Below are positions 23,723-32,031 of a stretch of 39,307 nt of DNA, one piece after another. Source of the stretch: UBA6244 sp041582875 (GTDB lineage: Bacteria > Bacteroidota > Bacteroidia > Bacteroidales > F082); assembly GCA_041582875.1 (NCBI GenBank), contig JBFHGX010000022.1:1-39307 (forward strand), read 5' to 3'. A program made the position numbers and the translations under genes. The stretch's first letter is position 1, and every line of letters starts with the position of its first letter. The notes under the pieces are model-generated. The model did no database searches. It was given only the letters and a program-made list of their open reading frames with translations, and was not told the DNA's origin.

Positions 23723-24345
23723 TTGTTCATAAGATCAGCGGAGAAACCACCGACAGGAAGATTGTTCTGGATGATTCTGTCTTTGGCATCGAGCCTAATG
23801 ACCATGCTATTTATCTTGATACTAAACAGTATCTTGCTAATCAGCGTCAAGGGACTCATGATTCCAAAGAACGGAGTGATGTTAAAGGTAGCACCCGTAA
23901 AATCAAACGCCAAAAGGGTACAGGTACAGCTCGTGCCGGTAGTATAAAAAACCCAATGTTTCGTGGTGGTGGAAGAATATTTGGCCCACACCCAAGATAC
24001 TATGGATTTAAGCTAAACAAAAAAGTCAAGAGATTAGCCCGTAATTCAGCCTTGAGTTATATGGCTAAAGATCAAAAAATAGTGGTTTTAGAAGATTTTA
24101 CCCTTGAAACACCTAAGACCAAGGAATATAGAAAGTTGCTTAATAACTTTGGAGTTGAGAATGCAAAAACATTATTGATTCTTAACAATGCAGACGAAAA
24201 CATTTATTTGTCCGCTCGCAATATCAGTAAAGCAAAAGTATTACGTGCCGAAGGGTTGAATACTTATGAAGTACTGAATGCCAACAAGATTATTATAGTA
24301 GAAAGTGCAGTAAAAACCATCGTTGAAGTATTCGCGAATAAATAA
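23713..24345 (+). CDS. rplD: 50S ribosomal protein L4
   Basis: 210 residues. Binds 23S domain I; its long loop lines the exit-tunnel constriction and is visible at about 55-100 (STRKIKRQKGTGTARAGS, FRGGGRIFGPHPR). In E. coli L4 represses the S10 operon via mRNA and transcription termination; no such leader is apparent before rpsJ here. Overlaps rplC by 10 bp. Confidence 0.97.
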   Translation: MELVVHKISGETTDRKIVLDDSVFGIEPNDHAIYLDTKQYLANQRQGTHDSKERSDVKGSTRKIKRQKGTGTARAGSIKNPMFRGGGRIFGPHPRYYGFKLNKKVKRLARNSALSYMAKDQKIVVLEDFTLETPKTKEYRKLLNNFGVENAKTLLILNNADENIYLSARNISKAKVLRAEGLNTYEVLNANKIIIVESAVKTIVEVFANK

Positions 24346-24355
24346 AAATAAAGAG

Positions 24356-24646
24356 ATGGGCGTAATATTTAAACCGGTAATTACAGAGAAAATGACTGAG
24401 AAGGGTGAAAAACTCAATCAGTTTGGATTTCTTGTCGACCCTAGGGCCAACAAATTACAAATTCAGCACGAAGTAGAAACCCTCTACGGTGTTCAGGTAG
24501 TTTCTGTAAACACCATGAATTATTCAGGAAAAAGGAAATCACGCAACACAAAATCAGGCGTTATTTCTGGTAAGACAAAGGCCTTCAAAAAAGCTATCAT
24601 TACATTAGCTGAAGGGGAAACAATTGATTTTTTTAGCAACATTTAG
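24356..24646 (+). CDS. rplW: 50S ribosomal protein L23
   Basis: 96 residues from ATG 24356 (MGVIFKPVITEKMTE), the expected N-terminus; an in-frame TTG at 24323 inside rplD is not used. Sits at the tunnel exit and docks SRP and trigger factor. Contains LVDPRANKLQIQHEVETLYGV and a basic loop NYSGKRKSRNTKSG. Confidence 0.97.
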   Translation: MGVIFKPVITEKMTEKGEKLNQFGFLVDPRANKLQIQHEVETLYGVQVVSVNTMNYSGKRKSRNTKSGVISGKTKAFKKAIITLAEGETIDFFSNI

Positions 24647-24651
24647 AAATA

Positions 24652-25476
24652 ATGGCTCTGAAAAAATATAAACCAACGACACCAGGTCAACGCTTTAAGA
24701 TTATTAGCGCGTTCGACGATGTTACCGCAAGTAAACCAGAAAAAAGTTTAATTGTAGGTAAGCACAGCACAGGAGGAAGAGACAATAAAGGTAAAATGAC
24801 TATCCGCAATGTAGGTGGTGGTCATAAGCAAAAATACCGCTTTATCGATTTTAAACGCGAGAAAGAGGGTATTCCCGGACTTGTTAAAACTATCGAGTAT
24901 GATCCAAATCGTACTGCTCGTATCGCTTTAATCAATTATATTGATGGCGAAAAGAGATACATTGTAGCACCTCACGGTCTTAAAGTTGGCCAAGAGATTC
25001 TTAGTGGAAAAGGTATATCACCTGATTTGGGAAATACACTTTACCTAAGTGAGATACCCTTTGGTACGGTAATTCATAATATTGAATTACGCCCAGGACA
25101 GGGAGCAAAAATGGCGAGAAGCGCCGGATCCTACGCTCAGTTGATGACACGTGAAGGTAAATTTGCAATCATTAAATTGCCTTCAGGTGAAACCCGAATG
25201 ATACTGCAGACTTGTAAAGCTACCATTGGAATGGTTTCAAATGTGGATCATGGACTTGAGAAGTCAGGTAAGGCTGGCCGTAGCCGTTGGCTAGGTCGTC
25301 GCCCAAGAGTACGTGGTGTAGCCATGAACCCTGTAGATCACCCAATGGGTGGTGGTGAAGGAAGAGCTTCAGGTGGACATCCACGATCACGTAATGGTGT
25401 ACCTGCAAAGGGTTACCGTACGCGGACTCCTAAAAAGGCTTCCAATAAGTATATCATCGAAAGAAGAAAGAAATAA
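24652..25476 (+). CDS. rplB: 50S ribosomal protein L2
   Basis: 274 residues. Required for subunit joining and peptidyl transferase activity; the conserved C-terminal loop NPVDHPMGGGEGRASGG with the key histidine is present (about 225-241), as are the SH3-like core and basic tails. Starts 5 nt after rplW. Confidence 0.98.
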   Translation: MALKKYKPTTPGQRFKIISAFDDVTASKPEKSLIVGKHSTGGRDNKGKMTIRNVGGGHKQKYRFIDFKREKEGIPGLVKTIEYDPNRTARIALINYIDGEKRYIVAPHGLKVGQEILSGKGISPDLGNTLYLSEIPFGTVIHNIELRPGQGAKMARSAGSYAQLMTREGKFAIIKLPSGETRMILQTCKATIGMVSNVDHGLEKSGKAGRSRWLGRRPRVRGVAMNPVDHPMGGGEGRASGGHPRSRNGVPAKGYRTRTPKKASNKYIIERRKK

Positions 25477-25502
25477 TTACTGAGCGTTAATTTGAATCTA
25501 AT

Positions 25503-25781
25503 ATGAGCCGATCACTAAAAAAGGGACCATACATCGAAATTAAACTCGATAAAAAGGTAATGGCTAACGTTGAAGCAGGAAAGAAAACTGTAATCAAAAC
25601 CTGGTCGAGAGCATCAATGATATCTCCGGACTTCGTTGGTCAGACTATAGCTGTGCATAATGGGAATAAATTTATTCCTGTGTACGTAACGGAGAATATG
25701 GTAGGACATAAGCTGGGCGAATTTGCACCAACACGTATGTTCAGAGGCCATGCCGGCAAAAAGAATAAAGGTAAAAAATAA
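25503..25781 (+). CDS. rpsS: 30S ribosomal protein S19
   Basis: 92 residues. Head protein of the small subunit, partner of S13. Family signature SRSLKKGPYIE at the start and GHKLGEFAPTRMFRGHAG near the end. Confidence 0.98.
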   Translation: MSRSLKKGPYIEIKLDKKVMANVEAGKKTVIKTWSRASMISPDFVGQTIAVHNGNKFIPVYVTENMVGHKLGEFAPTRMFRGHAGKKNKGKK

Positions 25782-25792
25782 AGTGTAGAATA

Positions 25793-26230
25793 ATGGGATC
25801 TAGAAAACATATCAGTGCCGAAAATCGTAAAGAAGCACGAAAAACGCTTTATGTAGCTCGTCTGCGCAATGTGCCTACCTCACCAAGGAAAATGCGTCTT
25901 GTGGCTGACCTAGTTAGAGGAATGGATGTAGAGCAAGCTTTGGCTGTTCTGCAACATACTTCCAAAGAAGCAGCCGGACGTGTATATAAATTACTGCGCT
26001 CAGCTATTGCTAACTGGGAAGTTAAAAATGAAGGCAGCCGTGTTGAAGACAACCGCTTGTTCATCAAAGAAATTAGTGTGGATGGTGGAAGAATGCTAAA
26101 ACGTATTCAACCTGCCCCTCAAGGTCGCGCTCATCGTGTTCGAAAAAGATCAAATCACGTGACCCTGATTTTAGGTAACCGTATGGAGCAGATCAAAGAA
26201 GTAAATCATACCGAAAACAGCGATAATTAG
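25793..26230 (+). CDS. rplV: 50S ribosomal protein L22
   Basis: 145 residues, a little longer than the 110-residue E. coli protein because of an N-terminal extension (about 1-22) and an acidic C-terminal tail. The tunnel beta-hairpin is seen at LKRIQPAPQGRAHRVRKR. Conserved VPTSPRKMRLVADLVRG helix. 6 nt before rpsC. Confidence 0.97.
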   Translation: MGSRKHISAENRKEARKTLYVARLRNVPTSPRKMRLVADLVRGMDVEQALAVLQHTSKEAAGRVYKLLRSAIANWEVKNEGSRVEDNRLFIKEISVDGGRMLKRIQPAPQGRAHRVRKRSNHVTLILGNRMEQIKEVNHTENSDN

Positions 26231-26236
26231 ATAATA

Positions 26237-26959
26237 ATGGGACAAAAAACTAATCCAATAGGACTCAGGTTAGGCATCATCAAGGGATGGGATTCATACT
26301 GGTATGGTGGAAAGAATTTTTCTGCTAAACTTGTTGAGGATGACAAAATTAGAAAATACCTGAATGCACGCTTAGCTAAAGCTGGGATCTCGAAAATCAT
26401 GATCGAGCGAACGCTGAAACTGGTTACGGTTACTATCTTTACTGCCCGTCCTGGTATTATTATCGGAAAAGGTGGACAAGAAGTTGATAAACTTAAAGAA
26501 GAATTGAAGAAGCTTACTGGTAAAGAAGTTCAGATTAATATTTCTGAAATTAAAAGACCAGAGTTGGATGCACATATAGTGGCTTCAAGTATTGCTCGTC
26601 AAATTGAAGGCCGTGTTTCGTTCCGCCGCGCTATCAAAACATCTGTAGCTTCAACAATGCGTTTAGGTGCAGAAGGCATTAAAGTTTTGATCTCAGGTCG
26701 TTTGGGTGGGGCTGAAATGGCTCGAAACGAACAATACAAAGAGGGCCGTGTTCCGTTGCACACCTTACGTGCAGATATTGATTATGCTTTGGTAGAAGCA
26801 CATACTACCTACGGACGTATCGGTATTAAAGTATGGATATTTAAAGGTGAGATCTACGGAAAACCCGAGTTAGTTGCTGTTACCGTTGGAGGAGGCAATC
26901 AAAGATCTGCTGCACCTGCCAATAAAGGCAATGCAGGACGTCAAAGAAGAAAAAGGTAG
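26237..26959 (+). CDS. rpsC: 30S ribosomal protein S3
   Basis: 240 residues. mRNA-entry protein with a type II KH domain: TARPGIIIGKGGQEVDKLK (GxxG is GKGG). The second domain has SGRLGGAEMAR and the C-terminal basic tail ends GNAGRQRRKR. 36 nt before rplP. Confidence 0.98.
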   Translation: MGQKTNPIGLRLGIIKGWDSYWYGGKNFSAKLVEDDKIRKYLNARLAKAGISKIMIERTLKLVTVTIFTARPGIIIGKGGQEVDKLKEELKKLTGKEVQINISEIKRPELDAHIVASSIARQIEGRVSFRRAIKTSVASTMRLGAEGIKVLISGRLGGAEMARNEQYKEGRVPLHTLRADIDYALVEAHTTYGRIGIKVWIFKGEIYGKPELVAVTVGGGNQRSAAPANKGNAGRQRRKR

Positions 26960-26995
26960 CAGAAGCGAAATACTAATTTTTAAAGGACAATAGGC

Positions 26996-27421
26996 ATGTT
27001 ACAACCTAAGAAAACAAAATTCAGAAAGCAGCAAAAAGGTAAGATGAAAGGTAACTCCGGAAGGGGTCACGAGCTTGCTTTCGGAAGTTTCGGAATAAAG
27101 ACACTGCAGCAAGCATGGCTTACAGGCCGTCAGATAGAAGCTGCGCGTCAAGCTGTTACACGTTATATGAAACGTGAAGGTCAGATTTGGATCAGGGTTT
27201 TTCCCGATAAGCCAGTTACCAAAAAACCTGCAGAGGTACGTATGGGTAAAGGTAAAGGTGCTCCTGAATATTTTGTGGCCCGTGTTACTCCCGGTCGAAT
27301 CCTTTTTGAAGCAGAAGGTGTACCATTACATGTTGCAAAAGAAGCTATGCGCTTAGCTGCTCAAAAGCTTCCAGTTATTACTAAGTTTGTTGTAAGAAGA
27401 GATTACACTGAAGAAAATTAA
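26996..27421 (+). CDS. rplP: 50S ribosomal protein L16
   Basis: 141 residues. Contacts A-site tRNA. Conserved start MLQPKKTKFRKQQKG, central RQAVTRYMKREGQIWIRVFPDKPVTKKPAEVRMGKGKG in consecutive segments, and C-terminal AMRLAAQKLPV. Coupled to rpmC, 7 nt away. A short AAGGA lies upstream as a weak ribosome site. Confidence 0.97.
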   Translation: MLQPKKTKFRKQQKGKMKGNSGRGHELAFGSFGIKTLQQAWLTGRQIEAARQAVTRYMKREGQIWIRVFPDKPVTKKPAEVRMGKGKGAPEYFVARVTPGRILFEAEGVPLHVAKEAMRLAAQKLPVITKFVVRRDYTEEN

Positions 27422-27428
27422 TAGTAAG

Positions 27429-27635
27429 ATGAAACAAGAAGTCGTAAAAGAGTTAAGCACTGCTGACATTATAGAAAGACTAGAGGAAGAACGTAAGCAT
27501 CTGACACGTCTCAAGCTGAATCATGCGGTTTCTCCATTGGAAAACCCCAACGATATTAAGGCTAATAGAAAAGCTATAGCCCGTTTGGAAACCGAACTGA
27601 GGAGTAGAACTATTGCTGAAAAAAATAAAAAGTAA
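27429..27635 (+). CDS. rpmC: 50S ribosomal protein L29
   Basis: 68 residues, two long helices expected. Binds at the tunnel exit near L23. Pattern KELSTADIIERLEEERK and NPNDIKANRKAIARL is typical. 7 nt before rpsQ. Confidence 0.95.
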   Translation: MKQEVVKELSTADIIERLEEERKHLTRLKLNHAVSPLENPNDIKANRKAIARLETELRSRTIAEKNKK

Positions 27636-27642
27636 TCATACG

Positions 27643-27900
27643 ATGGAAAAAAGAAACCTTAGGAAAGAAAGAAGCGGCGTCGTGGTGAGCAACAAAATGG
27701 ATAAATCCATTGTGGTTCGTGTAGAACGTCGTGTTAAACATCCTGTTTACGGCAAATTCATCAAATTGTCCACGAAGTTTATTGCTCACGATGAAAAAAA
27801 TGATTGTAACATAGGCGATACTGTGTTAATCATGGAAACGCGTCCATTGAGTAAAAGCAAGAATTGGAGATTAGTAGAAATCATAGAAAGAGCTAAATAA
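27643..27900 (+). CDS. rpsQ: 30S ribosomal protein S17
   Basis: 85 residues from ATG 27643 (MEKRNLRKERSGVVVS); an upstream in-frame ATG at 27613 lies inside rpmC and would add a non-family extension. OB-fold protein of 16S 5' domain, with KMDKSIVVRVERRVKHPVY and GDTVLIMETRPLSKSKNWR. Confidence 0.97.
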   Translation: MEKRNLRKERSGVVVSNKMDKSIVVRVERRVKHPVYGKFIKLSTKFIAHDEKNDCNIGDTVLIMETRPLSKSKNWRLVEIIERAK

Positions 27901-27902
27901 CC

Positions 27903-28271
27903 ATGATACAACAAGAATCAAGAATGGCTGTTGCCGATAACAGCGGAGCAAAAGAAGTGCTTTGTATTAGAGTGCTGGGCGGTACAAATCGCCGTTATGC
28001 CTCTATCGGAGACAAAGTTGTTGTGGCCGTTAAAAGTGCGATACCTTCAGGCAACATTAAAAAAGGTGCTGTAGCTAAAGCCGTTGTGGTAAGGACTAAA
28101 AAAGAAATTCGCCGGAATGATGGTTCATACATTCGTTTCGATGACAATGCTGTTGTGTTGCTTAATACAGCTGGCGAAATGATGGGAACACGTATTTTTG
28201 GCCCTGTCGCTCGTGAGTTGCGCGAAAAGCAATATATGAAAATTGTATCATTGGCACCTGAAGTGCTTTAA
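27903..28271 (+). CDS. rplN: 50S ribosomal protein L14
   Basis: 122 residues, invariant family length. Intersubunit bridge protein and RsfS partner. Start MIQQESRMAVADNSGAKE and the GPVARELREKQYMKIVSLAPEVL end are canonical. 2 nt after rpsQ. Confidence 0.98.
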   Translation: MIQQESRMAVADNSGAKEVLCIRVLGGTNRRYASIGDKVVVAVKSAIPSGNIKKGAVAKAVVVRTKKEIRRNDGSYIRFDDNAVVLLNTAGEMMGTRIFGPVARELREKQYMKIVSLAPEVL

Positions 28272-28291
28272 CCAAATAAGGAGATTTAGTT

Positions 28292-28612
28292 ATGGCTAAG
28301 TTGCAGATAAAAAAAGGGGATAACGTAAAAGTAATTGCCGGAAATAATAAAGGACAAAGCGGCCGAGTTCTGGTGGTTAATACGGATAAGGAACGAGCTA
28401 TTGTAGAGGGTGTAAATCTTGTTTCAAAGCATTCCAAACCCAGCACACAAAATCCTAAAGGAGGTATCATTAAACAAGAGGCTGGTGTGCACGTTTCTAA
28501 CCTCATGATACTCGATAAGTCCGGAACCCCAACCCGTATTGGATATAAAGTGGATGAGAAGACCGGAAAAAAAATTCGTATCTCAAAAAAAACAGGGGAG
28601 GCTATTAAGTAA
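28292..28612 (+). CDS. rplX: 50S ribosomal protein L24
   Basis: 106 residues. KOW-domain assembly initiator: KGDNVKVIAGNNKGQSGRV. An AAGGAG sequence (28278-28283) sits 8 nt before the ATG, unusual in a genome where most genes lack a Shine-Dalgarno. Its stop TAA overlaps the rplE ATG by one base. Confidence 0.97.
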   Translation: MAKLQIKKGDNVKVIAGNNKGQSGRVLVVNTDKERAIVEGVNLVSKHSKPSTQNPKGGIIKQEAGVHVSNLMILDKSGTPTRIGYKVDEKTGKKIRISKKTGEAIK

Positions 28613-29169
28613 TGAATGATCAACCTAGATTAAATATAAAATATAGCGAGGAAATTATCCCTGCTTTAACCAAGCAGTTTAGCTATAAAACGGTAATGCA
28701 AGTACCAAAACTAGTTAAGATTTCATTGAATCAGGGTATTAGTGGTGCACTTACTGACAAGAAAATGATTGAAACAGGAGTTATGGAAATGACTTCTATT
28801 ACTGGACAAAAAGCTGTACCAACCATTTCGAAAAGAGATGTAAGTAACTTTAAGCTTAGAAAAGGTAATGCTATTGGTGTTCGTGTAACTTTGCGTGGAA
28901 ACAAAATGTACGAATTTCTGGATCGTTTGATTTCGGTATCTTTGCCACGTGTTAGAGACTTCAATGGTATCAGTGATAAGGGTTTTGATGGACGAGGAAA
29001 TTATTCTTTCGGGATTACCGAGCAGTTAATTTTCCCTGAAATTGATATTGACAAAGTAGCTAAAATTAATGGTATGGATATTACCATAGTTACTACAGCC
29101 AATACCGATGCTGAAGCTTATGCGCTGTTGAAAGAATTTGGATTACCATTTAAAAATCAAAAAAAATAA
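28612..29169 (+). CDS. rplE: 50S ribosomal protein L5
   Basis: 185 residues. Binds 5S rRNA and contacts P-site tRNA. Conserved LVKISLNQGIS, KLRKGNAIGVRVTLRGNKMYEF in segments, SLPRVRDFNG and YSFGITEQLIFPEID. Start ATG overlaps the rplX stop (TAATG); a GGGGAGG inside rplX lies 10 nt upstream and may help re-initiation. Confidence 0.98.
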   Translation: MNDQPRLNIKYSEEIIPALTKQFSYKTVMQVPKLVKISLNQGISGALTDKKMIETGVMEMTSITGQKAVPTISKRDVSNFKLRKGNAIGVRVTLRGNKMYEFLDRLISVSLPRVRDFNGISDKGFDGRGNYSFGITEQLIFPEIDIDKVAKINGMDITIVTTANTDAEAYALLKEFGLPFKNQKK

Positions 29170-29175
29170 TTACTC

Positions 29176-29445
29176 ATGGCAAAAGAGTCGATGAAAGCGC
29201 GTGAGCGTAAAAGACAAAGAATGGTTGAACAATATGCAGAACGACGTGCTGCATTAAAACAAGCCGGTGATTATGAAGGCTTACAAAAATTGCCCCGCAA
29301 TGCGTCTCCTGTTAGATTGCATAACCGTTGCCAGCTTTCGGGCAGACCAAAAGGCTATATGAGACAATTTGGTATCTCACGTATCAATTTCAGAGAAATG
29401 GCTCTTTCAGGTCTTATTCCTGGAATAAAGAAAACCAGTTGGTAA
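29176..29445 (+). CDS. rpsN: 30S ribosomal protein S14, zinc-free form
   Basis: 89 residues, the longer C-minus form: only one cysteine (NRCQLSGRPKG), so no CxxC zinc ribbon. Signature SPVRLHNRCQLSGRPKGYMR is followed by FGISRINFREMA and the KKTSW end. 6 nt after rplE. Confidence 0.97.
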   Translation: MAKESMKARERKRQRMVEQYAERRAALKQAGDYEGLQKLPRNASPVRLHNRCQLSGRPKGYMRQFGISRINFREMALSGLIPGIKKTSW

Positions 29446-29474
29446 ATAAAACGAATTAAAAAAAGAATTGTCAG

Positions 29475-29873
29475 ATGATAACCGATCCAATTGCAGACTA
29501 TTTGACCAGACTCAGGAATGCTGTGGCTGCCAAACATCGTATGGTAGAAGTTCCTGCTTCCAATCTGAAGAAGAATATCACCAAAATCCTTTTCGAAAAA
29601 GGATATATCCTGAATTATAAATTTGAGGAAGACGCCGTACAGGGAAATATTAAAATTGCTTTGAAATACCACCCTGTAACTAAATTACCTGCCATCAGAA
29701 GCTTGGAGCGCATTTCAAAACCAGGATTACGTCAATATGTTAATTCAAATGAATTGCCACGAGTAATTAACGGTCTAGGTATTGCCATCCTGTCTACCTC
29801 TAAAGGTGTTATTACCGATAAGGAAGCACGCAAACTAAATGTTGGTGGCGAAGTTATTTGTTACGTAAGCTAA
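29475..29873 (+). CDS. rpsH: 30S ribosomal protein S8
   Basis: 132 residues. Central-domain 16S binder, and the translational repressor of the spc operon in E. coli. Start MITDPIADYLTRLRNA and C-terminal STSKGVITDKEARKLNVGGEVICYV are canonical. Confidence 0.98.
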   Translation: MITDPIADYLTRLRNAVAAKHRMVEVPASNLKKNITKILFEKGYILNYKFEEDAVQGNIKIALKYHPVTKLPAIRSLERISKPGLRQYVNSNELPRVINGLGIAILSTSKGVITDKEARKLNVGGEVICYVS

Positions 29874-29890
29874 ATAGAGGAGATAGATAA

Positions 29891-30448
29891 ATGTCACGAA
29901 TAGGAAAATTACCCATTAGTATCCCAAAGGGAGTCGAAATTCAGGTTTCTGACAAAAATCTGGTTTCCGTAAAAGGAAAACTCGGTGAACTCGTTCAACA
30001 AGTTGATCCAGCCATTGCTGTAAAAGTAGAGGACGGAAATGTGATTCTGGAACGCAGTACTGAGCAAATAGATCATAGAGCAAAACATGGATTATACCGT
30101 TCTCTTATTAACAACATGGTAATTGGGGTCAGCGAAGGATATTCCACTGTTCAAGAATTGGTTGGTGTTGGTTATAAAGCCGAAGCAAAAGGTCAGATTT
30201 TAGAATTGTCATTGGGCTACTCTCACCATATTTATATGGAACTGCCTCCTGAAATTAAAGTGGAAACTATTGCAGAAAGAGGAAAAACTCCGCAGATTAA
30301 GCTCTTTTCAGTAGATAAACAACTGATAGGACAAGTAGCGGCTAAAATCAGATCACTACGTAAACCTGAACCATACAAGGGTAAAGGTATCAAGTTCCAA
30401 GGCGAAGAGTTAAGGAAGAAAGCTGGTAAAGCCGGTGATAAAAAGTAA
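29891..30448 (+). CDS. rplF: 50S ribosomal protein L6
   Basis: 185 residues. Two-fold repeated domain protein near the sarcin-ricin loop. Start MSRIGKLPISIPKGV and end YKGKGIKFQGEELRKKAGKAG. GAGGAGAT (29877-29884) gives a clear Shine-Dalgarno 8 nt before the ATG. Confidence 0.98.
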   Translation: MSRIGKLPISIPKGVEIQVSDKNLVSVKGKLGELVQQVDPAIAVKVEDGNVILERSTEQIDHRAKHGLYRSLINNMVIGVSEGYSTVQELVGVGYKAEAKGQILELSLGYSHHIYMELPPEIKVETIAERGKTPQIKLFSVDKQLIGQVAAKIRSLRKPEPYKGKGIKFQGEELRKKAGKAGDKK

Positions 30449-30482
30449 CATTGTCGATCTTAACAGGTAAAAACGTTAAATA

Positions 30483-30845
30483 ATGAACACAAAGAATAAA
30501 AAGGCATATCGCAGACTTCGTATCAAGATGAGAATTCGTAAGACTGTGACTGGGACTGCAGAAAGACCCCGCATGAGCGTGTTTAGAAGTAATAAGCAAA
30601 TCTACGTTCAACTTATCGACGATATGTCTGGTCATAGTCTAGTGGCAGCATCATCTCGCGAAATTGCTGATGACAATGCAAAGGTTACCAAAATAGAGCA
30701 AGCCGCTTTGGTTGGTAAGAAAATCGCTGAAAAAGCACTTGCTGCTGGTATTAGTGGTGTAGTTTTTGACAGAAATGGATATTTGTATCATGGCAGAATA
30801 AAATCATTAGCTGAAGCTGCCAGACAAGGAGGACTAAAATTTTAA
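30483..30845 (+). CDS. rplR: 50S ribosomal protein L18
   Basis: 120 residues. 5S rRNA-binding protein with the basic N-terminus, RPRMSVFRSNKQIYVQLID and the end FDRNGYLYHGRIKSLAEAARQGGL. 34 nt after rplF, 6 nt before rpsE. Confidence 0.98.
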   Translation: MNTKNKKAYRRLRIKMRIRKTVTGTAERPRMSVFRSNKQIYVQLIDDMSGHSLVAASSREIADDNAKVTKIEQAALVGKKIAEKALAAGISGVVFDRNGYLYHGRIKSLAEAARQGGLKF

Positions 30846-30851
30846 AGTATT

Positions 30852-31370
30852 ATGGCGAACGCAAACGTTAAACGTGTCAAATCCAGCGAAATTGAATTCA
30901 AAGATAGGCTGGTTAGCATTCAAAGAGTAACTAAGGTTACAAAAGGGGGCCGTACTTTCAGCTTTTCAGCTATTGTCGTTGTTGGTAACGAAAACGGTGT
31001 TGTAGGTTATGGACTTGGAAAAGCCAAAGAGGTTACTTCCGCCATTGCCAAAGGTATTGATGATGCTAAAAAGCACCTCATTAAAGTTCCTGTAATGAAA
31101 GGTACTCTCCCTCACGAACAAATTGGTAAATATAGCGGAGCTAGAGTTTATATACAACCTGCTGCTCCTGGTACTGGTGTGATTGCTGGTGGTGCTATGC
31201 GTGCTGTTCTTGAAAGTGTTGGAGTTACTGATGTATTGGCGAAATCTAAAGGTTCATCAAACCCTCACTCAGTGGTAAAAGCTACCATTGACGCATTGTC
31301 AAAGCTAAGAGATCCATTCACTGTAGCTCAGGTGAGAGGTGTGGAATTGGATACAGTTTTTAACGGATAA
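30852..31370 (+). CDS. rpsE: 30S ribosomal protein S5
   Basis: 172 residues. Decoding fidelity protein with the double-stranded RNA-binding-like fold; KGGRTFSFSAIVVVGNENG and GVIAGGAMRAVLESVGV are present, and the N-terminus is of normal length. Confidence 0.98.
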   Translation: MANANVKRVKSSEIEFKDRLVSIQRVTKVTKGGRTFSFSAIVVVGNENGVVGYGLGKAKEVTSAIAKGIDDAKKHLIKVPVMKGTLPHEQIGKYSGARVYIQPAAPGTGVIAGGAMRAVLESVGVTDVLAKSKGSSNPHSVVKATIDALSKLRDPFTVAQVRGVELDTVFNG

Positions 31371-31386
31371 GAAAGGAATCATCACG

Positions 31387-31566
31387 ATGAAGAAAGTTAT
31401 AATTACCCAGGTCCGGAGTGCCATCAATCGCCCCAAACGTCAGAAACTTACTTTGGTAGCACTTGGTTTGAAAAAACTGCATAATGCTAAAGAGCATGAC
31501 GCAACTCCACAAGTCCTTGGAATGATTGATAAAGTAAAACACTTGTTGAAAGTAGAAGAAATTTAA
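31387..31566 (+). CDS. rpmD: 50S ribosomal protein L30
   Basis: 59 residues from ATG 31387 (MKKVIITQVRSAINRPKRQK), the family N-terminus. An in-frame ATG at 31339 lies inside rpsE and is rejected. Short AAAGGAA precedes the start by about 9 nt. Confidence 0.96.
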   Translation: MKKVIITQVRSAINRPKRQKLTLVALGLKKLHNAKEHDATPQVLGMIDKVKHLLKVEEI

Positions 31567-31578
31567 TAGTTGAGAACA

Positions 31579-32025
31579 ATGGATCTAAGTAATCTTAAAC
31601 CAGCAGAAGGTTCTGTAAGAAACAGAAAAAGGATCGGCCGAGGACAAGGTTCTGGTCGTGGCGGTACTGCTACAAAAGGCCATAAAGGAGCCCAATCACG
31701 ATCAGGTTATAAACGTAAACCTGGATTCGAGGGTGGACAGATGCCACTGTATCGTCGAGTGCCTAAGTTCGGGTTTAAAAATATCAACAGAAAAGAATAC
31801 CGTGGTATTAATATTGGTGTACTGCAAAAATTAGCTGATGATAAAAATATAGCTGTGATTGATCAAAATGTTTTGGTTGAAAACGGATTGGCCTATAAAA
31901 AAGACCTAATTAAAATTTTAGGAATGGGTGAACTGAAAGCTAAACTTGATGTTACGGCTCACGGTTTTACTAAAACTGCTATGGAAGCCATAGAAGCACA
32001 AGGCGGAACAGTTACTAAAATCTAA
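31579..32025 (+). CDS. rplO: 50S ribosomal protein L15
   Basis: 148 residues from ATG 31579 (MDLSNLKPAEGSVRN); the in-frame TTG at 31570 is not needed. Glycine/arginine-rich N-terminus RIGRGQGSGRGGTATKGHKG enters 23S rRNA. 6 nt before secY. Confidence 0.97.
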   Translation: MDLSNLKPAEGSVRNRKRIGRGQGSGRGGTATKGHKGAQSRSGYKRKPGFEGGQMPLYRRVPKFGFKNINRKEYRGINIGVLQKLADDKNIAVIDQNVLVENGLAYKKDLIKILGMGELKAKLDVTAHGFTKTAMEAIEAQGGTVTKI

Positions 32026-32031
32026 AATTGA

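Noticed and set aside
28162..28623. 153-codon minus-strand frame opposite rplN and rplX
   Set aside because: Fully antisense to two invariant ribosomal genes; no promoter, no recognisable protein features.
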